Below the pieces are notes generated by a model. That model saw only the letters and a program-made list of their open reading frames with translations, ran no database searches and was not told where the DNA came from. The position numbers were made by a program, and so were the translations under genes. Below, one piece after another: positions 1-8,091 of a stretch of DNA of 58,237 nucleotides (the stretch's first letter is position 1; each line of letters opens with the position of its first letter). This stretch comes from Aureispira sp964445645 (GTDB lineage Bacteria > Bacteroidota > Bacteroidia > Chitinophagales > Saprospiraceae): NCBI GenBank assembly GCA_964445645.1, contig CAYULH010000016.1:1-58237 (forward strand). Reading direction: 5' to 3'.

Positions 1-1507
1 AGGTTACTTTCATATTATCAGAACGCAGATTGCTAGAGCCATAACTAAAGATAACATCAGGCAAATAATGGCGTATAGAAGGCACATTGGCATTGATAGT
101 GGGCAAAATTCTAGCCCCAATAAAATTGGTACCCAAATTGACGGCTGTATTTCCTAGAGCGCTCCAAGCCAAATCTTTGAGCATGGGGGCAGAGGCATCT
201 CCTCCCTGATTCAATAACCAAATTCGAAGGCTACGAGGACTGCCACTAGTGCCTCCTATCCCCTCTTGCAGGGCATAATTATCAAACTCGTACAAGGCAT
301 TCAAACCTGTAGAAGCCACCCAATGGGCGCGTTCTATCTTGCTGTTGTCGGTAAATCTATGGTGTCTGATTTGAAAATCGTTGTAAATACCGCCGCCGTG
401 CGTGCCACAGTTTTGTTTTAGAATATGCCCCAATTCTGGGGTATTAATGCCTCTCATGACTCTAAATTCTACCTTGCTATTGTACCAATCTACAAAAGGG
501 TGGATGCCTCCAAAATACGCATGGTTGATGTTCCAACAGCCCGAATGGGTCGTCCGTGTTGCCCGCCCAAAGAAATACAAATCCTTCACATATACTTTGA
601 TGTTTCGTACGACTTGCCAGCCCAATTGGGTATCTTCTACCTGCACACAGCCACTGGGCTGGTTTTGCGCTTCGGGCATATAACAACCACAAGAATTGGT
701 ACTGCCTCCTGTGGGACTCAAAGGGGTAGGAATAAACACCTGATTGCAGTGATACCACCAAGTGCTATTGGGGTCACATGGCGCAGCCAAAGGCTCTACC
801 CCTCCTCCACTACAGTCTACTGTTGGGTCAAAACACTGGGGATAATTGGGACAACTAGGCGTACAATCCTCCAACAATGCGCCATCTACGCCATAATAAG
901 CAGCGCCTACTCGCCTAAAAGCTTCTGCCATAATATAACTATTATACGGCACCTGTACCAACTCTGCCAATACTTCGCTGGTAATTCCTGCTGGAACTTG
1001 AAAATCGGGCGAGACTACCACATAATGATAGCTTGGTGCATCATCAGGAATATTGGGATCGTGGTAATAAATTCCTTGCTGTAGGATTTCTTTGTGAATG
1101 GGATAGGCAAACAAATAAGGGTCGTGTGCTTCCTTGGGGTTGTGCTCCACTTCGAGGGCATCAATGGCCTCTTGCAATTGTTTGAGGGCTTCCCAACTGC
1201 TGGGCAGCAGCTTCAAGTACAGATGTGTAATGGGCAGGCTGGTTCTGGCATGATTGGAATAAATGGTATTGAAGGCAACCAGTACATTATCATGGGTATA
1301 GGGATTGGGCAAGTCATTGCCCAATATTATTGCATCTGTATTGCCTGTTTTTTGTTGGTTGGAACTGCCATCTATCAGAATGGTTTTGCTTTTTGGTGGG
1401 GCCGAGGTGGCCGATAGAGTGCTTGTTGGTAGGGGCGCTTTCTGGCAAGCATAATACAACAAACTGCCTCCTAATAGGCAGAGTAAATACAAGAGCTTGT
1501 TTTTCAT
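1..1507 (-). CDS. large cysteine-rich lipoprotein, 3' end beyond window
   Basis: Reading the minus strand from the ATG at 1507 gives about 502 codons without a stop to the window edge, so the C terminus is missing. The N terminus is a lipoprotein signal: MKNK, a hydrophobic stretch, then LYYAC with the likely lipidated Cys at residue 21. A low-complexity Ser/Thr/Pro/Gln linker follows. Roughly residues 210-290 are cysteine-rich (CTPSCPNYPQC, NSCGCYMPE), which suggests disulfides outside the cytoplasm. I do not recognise the family. Shorter ORFs in other frames here are shadows: this frame has the signal sequence, coherent composition and the longest opening. Surface or periplasmic location is inferred from the signal alone. 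Confidence 0.75.
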   Translation of the reverse strand, partial: MKNKLLYLLCLLGGSLLYYACQKAPLPTSTLSATSAPPKSKTILIDGSSNQQKTGNTDAIILGNDLPNPYTHDNVLVAFNTIYSNHARTSLPITHLYLKLLPSSWEALKQLQEAIDALEVEHNPKEAHDPYLFAYPIHKEILQQGIYYHDPNIPDDAPSYHYVVVSPDFQVPAGITSEVLAELVQVPYNSYIMAEAFRRVGAAYYGVDGALLEDCTPSCPNYPQCFDPTVDCSGGGVEPLAAPCDPNSTWWYHCNQVFIPTPLSPTGGSTNSCGCYMPEAQNQPSGCVQVEDTQLGWQVVRNIKVYVKDLYFFGRATRTTHSGCWNINHAYFGGIHPFVDWYNSKVEFRVMRGINTPELGHILKQNCGTHGGGIYNDFQIRHHRFTDNSKIERAHWVASTGLNALYEFDNYALQEGIGGTSGSPRSLRIWLLNQGGDASAPMLKDLAWSALGNTAVNLGTNFIGARILPTINANVPSIRHYLPDVIFSYGSSNLRSDNMKVT

Positions 1508-1633
1508 AACAATACAATTTTGGGTGATTCGGTACAGTGCTTTAATTTGTGTTGTTTTATCTAATGCTTTAACAAGTTAATATTTCATTTAATAATAAAA
1601 TAATTTTTATTATAAATAGGTAACAAGTGTAGC

Positions 1634-2749
1634 TTAGAATTGTGCGCCTCTACAACCTGCTTTGCGTTTTCTGCGTTTTCTGGCCCCTACCAAACCATTC
1701 TCAATAAAATTATAAGAAACAGTGATTTGAGTAAACAGATACCAATCGTTCAATTTATCGCCTCTTACCAGCGAGCCGCCTCTAGCATTGATATAGCTGT
1801 TGTATTCTGCCAAGGCAGCTTCTTCTCTAGAATTGGGGGTTGTGGGGGTTGTTCCATTAAGATAATCGCCATATTGGTTTAAGAATTGGCTCAAGCTCAT
1901 TCCTTGAATATCAGAGGCTAATTCGGCATCCAAATTGGGGTCACCATTGGCAGCACGGGCTTGCAAATCGTTTAGAATAAACACATAACTTTTGTCTGAG
2001 AATAATTCTTGTGCAGATTTATCCCCAAATTCTCCCGGTAAATAAGGCGTTTGATCATAGAAAGGCTCTCCTGTTAGCGCATTGACAGGATAGGTTTGTC
2101 CTACATCATCCAAATAATCGGTAAATGTTGGGCGAAAACCGACTTCCAAACCAAGACTGATGTTGCTATTAATAGCATACTTAATGCCTACTCCCATTGG
2201 AATAGACAATTGAGTAGTAGCATAAGGTGCTCTATTAGAAAAAGTGCTGCTCCCTTGTCCTTCTGTGTTCAAATCACGCAAATAGGCTCGGGCACCATCT
2301 CTATTGGGATCAAAATGCGTGGTATATGGATTGTAATTAAAAATACCCAAGCCTACAAAAATATAAGGCGAGAACATTTTTTCGTGTCCTCTAGGCTGAA
2401 AGCCCATCAAGTTGACTTCTGCTAGTATTGCGCCCTCAAATAGGTGCGAACGAAAATCCAAGTTTCGGATTTGATTGCGTAAATCGGGCGAATCGGCATC
2501 GCTGCCAGAAATAGAACCCAAAGCTAATTGCAAACGAAAGCTCAGGAATTTGCCTATATTGTATCGACCAAAAATAGAACCACCAAAATGCAGGTGCTTA
2601 AAATCAACAATGGAATTGGTTAATTCTCCAGAGTAGTTCATAACACCTCCTCCTAAACCTACTTCAAAGTAATTGTGTCCCCAATTGAACTGTGCTTTGG
2701 TGAATAAAGGGGCAAGGGCTATAGCGGTTAGCAACAATAATTTTTTCAT
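1634..2749 (-). CDS. DUF6089-type outer-membrane beta-barrel protein
   Basis: A 371-residue protein with a cleavable signal peptide (MKKLLLLTAIALAPLFTKAQ). The mature start, with glycine/aromatic alternation (FEVGLGGGVMNYSGEL), is typical of DUF6089 barrels of Bacteroidota. Further amphipathic strands are visible (GSIFGRYNIGKFLSFRLQLA, FSPYIFVGLGIFNYNP, NISLGLEVGFRPTFTDYLDD). A 100-residue Asn/Asp-rich insert near residues 220-330 precedes the last strand (WYLFTQITVSYNF), and a basic tail (RKRRKRKAG) ends the protein. It probably sits in the outer membrane; its function is unknown. It is transcribed in the same direction as the upstream lipoprotein gene, 126 bp away, and may be monocistronic. 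Confidence 0.75.
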   Translation of the reverse strand: MKKLLLLTAIALAPLFTKAQFNWGHNYFEVGLGGGVMNYSGELTNSIVDFKHLHFGGSIFGRYNIGKFLSFRLQLALGSISGSDADSPDLRNQIRNLDFRSHLFEGAILAEVNLMGFQPRGHEKMFSPYIFVGLGIFNYNPYTTHFDPNRDGARAYLRDLNTEGQGSSTFSNRAPYATTQLSIPMGVGIKYAINSNISLGLEVGFRPTFTDYLDDVGQTYPVNALTGEPFYDQTPYLPGEFGDKSAQELFSDKSYVFILNDLQARAANGDPNLDAELASDIQGMSLSQFLNQYGDYLNGTTPTTPNSREEAALAEYNSYINARGGSLVRGDKLNDWYLFTQITVSYNFIENGLVGARKRRKRKAGCRGAQF

Positions 2750-2793
2750 GATTTTGTATTATAGGCACTCGATAAAATAATTGAATAGGGATA

Positions 2794-3095
2794 GAAGTTG
2801 TTTAAAAATGGAATAGCGTTGAACCGAGGCTTTGCCGAGCTCACGCAAGTATAATGAGCGATAATTTTGTTCTAACCGAGCCAAAGGCGAGCTCACGCAA
2901 GTAATCAAGGCACTCGCAAAGCGATCTGCGGTGCTTGTCTGCGCTGGCTTGTGCTAGTAGCACAAAAGCTAGAGCAAAAAAGGCACAACTACTCAGCGTA
3001 TTTGGTTCATAGCAGCGCTATGGAGCTAATTTTTAACGATGAGTAGGGCAAAATTAGCCTTCATTAGCGACATTAGGCTATTCTTAAACAACTTC
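2794..3095. mobile_element. MITE-like repeat, long copy
   Basis: The 302-bp segment starts with GAAGTTGTTTAA and ends with its perfect inverted copy TTAAACAACTTC. Its right half closely matches the element at 41342-41501, including CATAGCAGCGCTATG and CATTAGCGACATTAGGCTA. The left half holds two copies of GAGCTCACGCAAGTA (2837-2851 and 2889-2903). No reading frame is apparent. A non-autonomous element is inferred from the terminal repeats and the second copy. The rest of the gene-free stretch 2750-3505 shows only AT-rich sequence and the terminator near 3411. Confidence 0.6.
2911..2928. repeat. short dispersed repeat, copy 1
   Basis: CACTCGCAAAGCGATCTG lies inside the MITE-like element. It recurs with one mismatch at 4848-4865 in front of the restriction-modification island. 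It may mark a decayed relative of the element there. Confidence 0.4.
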
Positions 3096-3410
3096 ATAAT
3101 AAGAATCCCCTACTAGAACGATGGCTTAACGCAATTCAGTACTTAAAGATAACATTTGTCTTTATCTTTCTTGAATCACTTATAACAGACCTTTGGAAAT
3201 TAGGAAGTTTTTAACAAACAAGGTGTATTTGTTAAAAACAAAATAATTGAGGGAACTCAAAAAAGCAACATAAGAGCTTTCTGTATACTTAAAAATACAT
3301 TTTTTTTGTTGTAGCTCAAAATGTATGTTGCAATTGATTGGGTTTAGAGTAGGATAAATGTTGATTGATGACCAAGTTGGGAGGAAAAATTAGATGGGGT
3401 TTATCAACAA

Positions 3411-3447
3411 AAAAGCGACTAACCATAGATTGGTTGTTCGCTTTTTT
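3411..3447 (-). terminator. hairpin terminator of the PUR-domain gene
   Basis: A run of A and GCGA pairs with TCGC and a run of T, with an inner ACC/GGT stem, about 60 bp past the stop codon of the minus-strand gene ending at 3506. A second small hairpin (CCAATGC TT GCATTGG) lies at 3459-3474. Confidence 0.6.
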
Positions 3448-3505
3448 GAAAGAAATTGCCAATGCTTGCATTGGTTTTCTTGTATGTACTAGAGCAATAT
3501 ATTGC

Positions 3506-3880
3506 TTACCACTCTCCTACATCTCCATCATCTGACCCAGCATTGTCGTCAGAATTGTAATTGTTGTTGTATTCTCTCTCACGCTCTTCGTGGCGGCGAG
3601 CAAATTCATCATAATCGTAATCGGGTAGCAAATCATTCTTGATATGATCTACTACGTCTACCAAACTCTCTACAAAACGATTAAAGTCTTCTTTGTATAA
3701 GAAAATCTTGTGACGCGAGTAAGAATCATCCTCAAAACGACGCGTACTTTCTGTAATTGTAATGTAATAGTCCGCGCCTTTTGTTTTGCGCACATCAAAA
3801 AAGTAAGTTCTTCTTTTTCCCGCTTTTACCTTTTGAGAGTATACACTATCAAAACGGCTGTCTTTGTTGTCAAATCCCAC
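3506..3880 (-). CDS. PUR-alpha-like nucleic-acid-binding protein (DUF3276)
   Basis: A 124-residue protein. Residues about 10-85 match the bacterial PUR domain known as DUF3276: VYSQKVKAGKRRTYFFDVR, then KGADYYITITES and HKIFLYKEDFNRFVESL. These are the beta strands and helix that bind single-stranded nucleic acid in the PUR family. The C-terminal tail is acidic and Asn/Asp-rich (NNNYNSDDNAGSDDGD), typical of the Bacteroidota members. It probably binds RNA or ssDNA in the cytoplasm. The gene stands alone, with its own hairpin terminator downstream and about 200 AT-rich bases upstream. Confidence 0.85.
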   Translation of the reverse strand: MGFDNKDSRFDSVYSQKVKAGKRRTYFFDVRKTKGADYYITITESTRRFEDDSYSRHKIFLYKEDFNRFVESLVDVVDHIKNDLLPDYDYDEFARRHEEREREYNNNYNSDDNAGSDDGDVGEW

Positions 3881-4088
3881 TGTTATAACTAAAGTTTAAT
3901 GAGCAAAAAATCATCTTAATTAATAGGTTGTATTATTTGAGTGCAATACAACCTCTGTTGCTGCTAAAATAACAAATGAATTTTATTATTTGCTATTCCA
4001 CTCGCCTTTTTTGTAAATTATGTTTTTTTATTGGCACAATTTGGGGTTTTGATTGGTCACTATACGCTGTTTTAGTGCTCCAACTCAC

Positions 4089-4556
4089 TTAGCTCCCACG
4101 CATTTTATCCAACAAATCCGAGAGTTGATTGGCTTCCTCATCGTCCAAATACAACAAAATTGAACTTTGTTCCATTGCTGCTGCGACTTTATCAATCATA
4201 TTCAGCCCTTCTTCTGTAATAATTACATCTACTCGGCGGCGATCTTCAGCACAAGCATTGCGTTCTACCAATCCTTTTTTCAATAATTTATCAACCAAAC
4301 GAGAGGCATTAGAGTTCTTATCAATCATGCGCTCTATCAACAACTTGACGGTAGCCGGCTTGGGGCGCATTCCTTTTAGAATACGCAAGATATTGTATTG
4401 TTGTATCGAAATCCCAAAGGGTTTCAACAACTTTGCTTGCTCTCCGTCTACCCAAGAAGACGTAAAAGCCAAATTAACCAAGGCTTTGGTTTGTGGATTG
4501 GGAAAGGGTTTGGTTTGTTGTATTTCTTCTTCTATTTTCATAAAGGATATTTGCAT
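4089..4556 (-). CDS. MarR-family transcriptional regulator
   Basis: A 155-residue protein with the MarR winged-helix layout: a dimerising N-terminal helix, then LLKPFGISIQQYNILRILKG, the recognition segment DKNSNASRLVDKLLKKGLVE and the wing RRRVDVIITEEG with its conserved basic residues. The C-terminal helices end with LSDLLDKMRGS. Such proteins are dimeric repressors that respond to small ligands. No target gene is adjacent in the same direction, so autoregulation or remote targets are likely. The start could also be the Met at residue 6 (MKIEEE). Confidence 0.85.
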   Translation of the reverse strand: MQISFMKIEEEIQQTKPFPNPQTKALVNLAFTSSWVDGEQAKLLKPFGISIQQYNILRILKGMRPKPATVKLLIERMIDKNSNASRLVDKLLKKGLVERNACAEDRRRVDVIITEEGLNMIDKVAAAMEQSSILLYLDDEEANQLSDLLDKMRGS

Positions 4557-4915
4557 CTGAAAGAAAATATTGCATACTTCTGCAATATATACAATGTCGT
4601 ACAGTGTTGCAACATTTAATACAGTTTTGTTGTAGTAGGATAATGGTTATTAGGAGGTGTAGTTATGTTGCCTTTATCCATCAGCAAGGTTGCACTCGCC
4701 TATCAATTGGTCTATTCCTTGCAAAAAACTATTAGCACTCTTGCTTCTTAAAATACGTTGGACTAATTTTGTCTTGACAAAAAACGTCCTATGAAATTAT
4801 TTAGACACATCATCAAATAATACTTCGTGGATTTTTTACTTTTTTTACACTCGCAGAGCGATCTGACTTAGTTTGTACAGTGTACAGACTAATCAGTAAG
4901 ATAAAAAAGCATCTT
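4557..4915. other. gene-free stretch before the restriction-modification island
   Basis: No credible reading frame. The stretch is AT-rich and contains the second copy of the short repeat CACTCGCAGAGCGATCTG at 4848-4865 and the TGTACA pair described separately. It probably carries the MarR gene promoter and the junction of the acquired island. Confidence 0.5.
4874..4886. promoter_or_regulatory. TGTACA-G-TGTACA, possible operator
   Basis: Two copies of the self-complementary hexamer TGTACA separated by one G. This symmetrical site, about 90 bp upstream of the controller reading frame, could bind a dimeric HTH protein. Function is only inferred. Confidence 0.3.
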
Positions 4916-4987
4916 GTATCTAATTGATTATCAGGCTTTTATGATTTTGATTTGTTTTCTATAATGAACTGATAATCAATTCGATAC
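4916..4987. promoter_or_regulatory. 19-bp inverted repeat at the front of the R-M island
   Basis: Left arm GTATCTAATTGATTATCAG (4916-4934) and right arm CTGATAATCAATTCGATAC (4969-4987) are inverted copies with one mismatch, separated by 34 bp. The spacer holds TTTTG-rich sequence and TATAATG (4961-4966 region). The right arm overlaps the opening of the HTH reading frame. An operator pair for an autoregulated controller is a reasonable inference; the scar of an insertion is an alternative. Confidence 0.45.
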
Positions 4988-5060
4988 GATTTCCAAAGAA
5001 GTAAGGATCAAAGAAAAGAGAGCGGAAAAAAAATTATACCTTCGTGAGGTTGCTGCCTTA

Positions 5061-5285
5061 ATGAATATAGACCAAGCAATTTTAAGCAAATTTGAAAGAG
5101 GAGAACGAAAACCTTCCAAAGAGCAGGTAATTAAATTTGCCAATATTTTTGATTTGAATCAAGAAGAACTCTTGATTTCTTGGTACAGCGATAATATTGT
5201 TAATTCTTTGGTAGATGAAAAAAATGCCGTAGAAATATTAAAATTAGCAGAACAAAAGATAAAATACTTAAAGAACAATAAATAG
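5061..5285 (+). CDS. XRE-family HTH protein, putative R-M controller; N terminus uncertain
   Basis: The first ATG in frame gives 74 residues beginning MNIDQAILSKFERGERKPSK, the second half of a Cro/CI HTH. The same frame is open upstream to about 4968 and encodes KRAEKKLYLREVAALM, the missing first HTH helices, but it has no ATG, GTG or TTG. An ATG at 4964 would join this frame if one base near 4970 were absent. The full domain therefore needs a rare start codon, a frameshift, or has recently been broken. The gene ends a few bases before the methyltransferase start, as controller genes of type II systems do. C-terminal residues are helical (VEILKLAEQKIKYLKNNK). Confidence 0.7.
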   Translation: MNIDQAILSKFERGERKPSKEQVIKFANIFDLNQEELLISWYSDNIVNSLVDEKNAVEILKLAEQKIKYLKNNK

Positions 5286-5286
5286 C

Positions 5287-6558
5287 ATGAAAAAAAACTT
5301 ATTATCATTATTCTCTGGTTGTGGTGGAATGGATATAGGATTTGAAGGTGGCTTCAAAATTCTAAAAAGTACACTCAATACAAAGGTTCATGAAAGTTGG
5401 ATTGAAAAAGAAGATGATAATTATTATTATCTAAAAGAAACACCCTTCGAGACAAAATTCTCTAATGATATAAACTCACATGCTAAAGTTGCTTGGAATA
5501 ATTATTTCTCCCAAAAAAGAGGGAAAAACTTAGAGGAGCTTTTTAAAGTTGAAAGTATTGTTGATATAGTAAAAAAACATCGTCAAGGCGAAAAAGTTTT
5601 TCCTGATAATATCGAAGTAGTGACAGGTGGTTTTCCTTGCCAAGACTTTAGCGTTGCAGGAAAAAGAAAAGGATTCAATTCCCATAAAGACCACAATGGC
5701 CAATTGATCCAAAATGACATCCCAACAGAAGAAACTAGAGGCAAACTCTATATGTGGATGAAAGAGGTTATAGAAATTGTATCTCCTAAAATTTTTATCG
5801 CAGAAAATGTAAAAGGACTTGCTAATTTAGGTCAAGTAAAAGAAATAATCCAATCTGATTTTTCGGAAATAAATGGTGATGGTTATTTAGTTTTAGCTCC
5901 AAAGGTATTACATGCGGGTAATTTTGGAATTCCTCAATCAAGAGAAAGAATTTTCTTCATTGGGTTCAAGAAATCTGCATTAACCCCTGTGGCACTCAAA
6001 GAATTATCAAAACAAGAAATAAAAGAAGCCTATAGCCCATACCCTATTGCTACGCACCGAATAAATGGAGAAATGCACTACTCCTCCATCGAGAAACTTA
6101 TGCTCCCTTTTACAAAATGTAAAACCGTGCTATTGGATTTGGTGGAGCCAGAATCAAGCAATGATTTGTCTCAAAAATATTTTTCAAAAGCTAAATTTAT
6201 GGGTAAGCATTGTCAGGGCCAAAAAGAAATAGACCTTGAACGATTAGCTCCTACTATTAGAGCTGAACACCATGGCAACATCGAATTCAGAAGACTCTTA
6301 GTTGAAAATGGAGGCAAATATAATACGGAACTGAAAACGGGAAAAAAAGAAAGAAGATTGACCTTACGAGAATGTGCGAGGATTCAAACATTTCCTGATG
6401 ATTTTAATTTTGTAATTCCTGCCAATGAAGGACGAAAAAAATTCCAACTAAGCCCTTCACAGGGCTATAAGCTTGTAGGAAACGCTGTTCCCCCTTTATT
6501 AGCTTATCATATTGCAAAAAAAATTGAAGCTAATTGGGCCTTTTATTTCGATTCGTAG
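5287..6558 (+). CDS. type II DNA (cytosine-5) methyltransferase
   Basis: A 423-residue enzyme that transfers a methyl group from SAM to C5 of cytosine in a short DNA site. The ordered motifs are visible: I (LFSGCGGMDIGFEGG), IV (GGFPCQDFSVAGKRKGF, catalytic Cys118), VI (AENVKGL), VIII (GIPQSRERIFFIGF), a target-recognition region around RAEHHGNIEFRR, IX (LRECARIQTFPDDF) and X (YKLVGNAVPP). About 80 extra residues lie between motifs I and IV. The recognition site cannot be read from the sequence. The gene is AT-richer than its surroundings, consistent with horizontal transfer, and lies between the HTH controller and the endonuclease. Confidence 0.93.
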   Translation: MKKNLLSLFSGCGGMDIGFEGGFKILKSTLNTKVHESWIEKEDDNYYYLKETPFETKFSNDINSHAKVAWNNYFSQKRGKNLEELFKVESIVDIVKKHRQGEKVFPDNIEVVTGGFPCQDFSVAGKRKGFNSHKDHNGQLIQNDIPTEETRGKLYMWMKEVIEIVSPKIFIAENVKGLANLGQVKEIIQSDFSEINGDGYLVLAPKVLHAGNFGIPQSRERIFFIGFKKSALTPVALKELSKQEIKEAYSPYPIATHRINGEMHYSSIEKLMLPFTKCKTVLLDLVEPESSNDLSQKYFSKAKFMGKHCQGQKEIDLERLAPTIRAEHHGNIEFRRLLVENGGKYNTELKTGKKERRLTLRECARIQTFPDDFNFVIPANEGRKKFQLSPSQGYKLVGNAVPPLLAYHIAKKIEANWAFYFDS

Positions 6559-6595
6559 TATATTCAGTTTCTTTTCGTTAATACAAAACACTAAT

Positions 6596-7480
6596 ATGAA
6601 CACCGAACCCGAAATAACACCCTTAAATTCATTCTTATACATATATTTCTATACCCTTGAGGAAAGAATAAACGCAACAAAAGACGATCTTAAGTCCATC
6701 AAATTTCAATCGGAAGAAGCTAATACAGATGAATTTGTGAAGAAATATTTTAAAGACTATATCCTTAAACAGCCTCAAATTAAAGAGAGTAATTTAGAAG
6801 CTCTTTGTATTAGTATTGATTCAGATAAAACTAGCATAAAAGTTGAGGATTTAAGCAATTTTAAAATAACTAATGTCTACTTACCTCATGAGCTTGATGA
6901 AAGTCAAAAAAAGGAAATTGCTAAAACAAAAAGCTCTGTTTACACCAATCCAGATTTATATCTAAAAATAAGTGATAGCAAAAAAACATATTTTGAATCT
7001 TTAGAACTAAAATCAACTAAAAACAATAAAATTCCGGGTTCTAGTGTGCAGCAGGTCTCCCCTTTTGAATGGGTTATTTTTGTAAAAAGAAGCGAAAAAG
7101 AGACCATTGTTTCTACAGGTCATTATATAAATAGCATCACAGAGCAATTACCTTTTCCTGATAGAAGTCCACGTCCCCAAATTGGCTTTAATACGCTCCA
7201 AAAATGGAATAAGAAAAACAGAACTGCAAAAGATAAAACTCTATTCATCAACTACGATAGTTCTCAAAATAAATCAAAAATTCAACTTCTAGTTGATTGG
7301 CAAGATTATCTAGCATCAGAATGGTTAAAAATTATTCAAGCAGAAGAAGCTCCTAAAAGTGAAAAGTGGTTTAATAATGCCATTAGAAAATTTGCTTTAA
7401 AGTTCCTTGAATACACAGAAACTCTAAATGCAGAGGAAAAGCAAAAACTAATCAAAAGGCTAAATTCTCTTATAAAATAA
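6596..7480 (+). CDS. type II restriction endonuclease (PD-(D/E)XK type)
   Basis: I start this 294-residue protein at the ATG at 6596 (MNTEPEITPL). The longer frame from 6512 overlaps the methyltransferase and adds an unrelated segment. A PD-(D/E)XK signature is visible as NPDLYLK followed by FESLELKSTK, that is D120, E137 and K139. It is followed by IPGSSVQQVSPFEWVIFV, a segment I associate with type II endonucleases. The gene starts 37 bp after the methyltransferase stop and shares its low GC, so it is most likely the cognate nuclease. Cleavage specificity is not predictable here. The open frame with all catalytic residues suggests it is active. Confidence 0.8.
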   Translation: MNTEPEITPLNSFLYIYFYTLEERINATKDDLKSIKFQSEEANTDEFVKKYFKDYILKQPQIKESNLEALCISIDSDKTSIKVEDLSNFKITNVYLPHELDESQKKEIAKTKSSVYTNPDLYLKISDSKKTYFESLELKSTKNNKIPGSSVQQVSPFEWVIFVKRSEKETIVSTGHYINSITEQLPFPDRSPRPQIGFNTLQKWNKKNRTAKDKTLFINYDSSQNKSKIQLLVDWQDYLASEWLKIIQAEEAPKSEKWFNNAIRKFALKFLEYTETLNAEEKQKLIKRLNSLIK

Positions 7481-7527
7481 TCCATTCGCTAAAAAATGCC
7501 TGTAGATAACAAGGTGTATACGAATGT

Positions 7528-7857
7528 TTACTGATTTTGCAACTGTTTCGCCTTCACATACTCTTGAATGGTTTTGTGAGGGCCTTTGAGTTGTACGGTC
7601 ATGCCCAAAAAGGCTTCAATATCCAACAACTTGTTGTGAATTGGGGTGGCCAAACCATCTTCAATCAAACTCAAACTCCCTTGTGTGATGCCCACTTCAT
7701 CGGCCAATTGCTGCTGTGAAATACCTTGTTTCAATCGCTCTGTCCGAATTTGTTCTCCTATACTTTTGTAAATTTCTGCGTCTTCAACAGTAGTTTGGCC
7801 CTGACAAGCAAACAATAACAGCACCCAACAGGTCAACAATATGATTTTACTAGACAT
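7528..7857 (-). CDS. lipoprotein carrying an XRE-type HTH domain
   Basis: From the ATG at 7857 the product is 109 residues. It starts with a lipoprotein signal, MSSKIILLTCWVLLLFACQG, with LFAC as lipobox. After a short linker comes a complete Cro/CI HTH: IGEQIRTERLKQGISQQQLA, DEVGITQGSLSLIEDGLATP, then LLDIEAFLGMTVQL. The end is EYVKAKQLQNQ. An XRE HTH is a cytoplasmic DNA-binding fold, so a lipid-anchored copy is odd. A frame fusion is unlikely because signal and domain are continuous in one frame. The stop is 47 bp from the endonuclease stop, in convergent orientation. Function unknown. Starting at residue 10 of the longer frame is preferred because it puts the signal first. Confidence 0.75.
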   Translation of the reverse strand: MSSKIILLTCWVLLLFACQGQTTVEDAEIYKSIGEQIRTERLKQGISQQQLADEVGITQGSLSLIEDGLATPIHNKLLDIEAFLGMTVQLKGPHKTIQEYVKAKQLQNQ

Positions 7858-8091
7858 AACTACATTTTTATGTTTCAAAAACAAACAAAAATATTTGCAT
7901 CAACACTAAATTTTTAATAACTTTACTGGTAAGTTGAGCTAGATTAATGTAAAGTTTAATTTAGAAGTGCTACAAAGGTAAAACTTTTTGTTTTAAACAA
8001 AAACATTATCCATTGGCATTTTTTAAGACCTCAGGCAAAAATTTCTTGTTAAATATCTTTTGCCATATCCACAGAACAAAAATTGAAGAAC

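Noticed and set aside
425..1417. Plus-strand reading frames of 219 and 107 aa
   Set aside because: They lie opposite the lipoprotein frame, lack recognisable domains, and the minus frame has a signal sequence and runs unbroken to the edge.
6512..6595. Longer start for the restriction endonuclease
   Set aside because: It overlaps the methyltransferase end; the Met at 6596 gives a normal length without the added unrelated segment.
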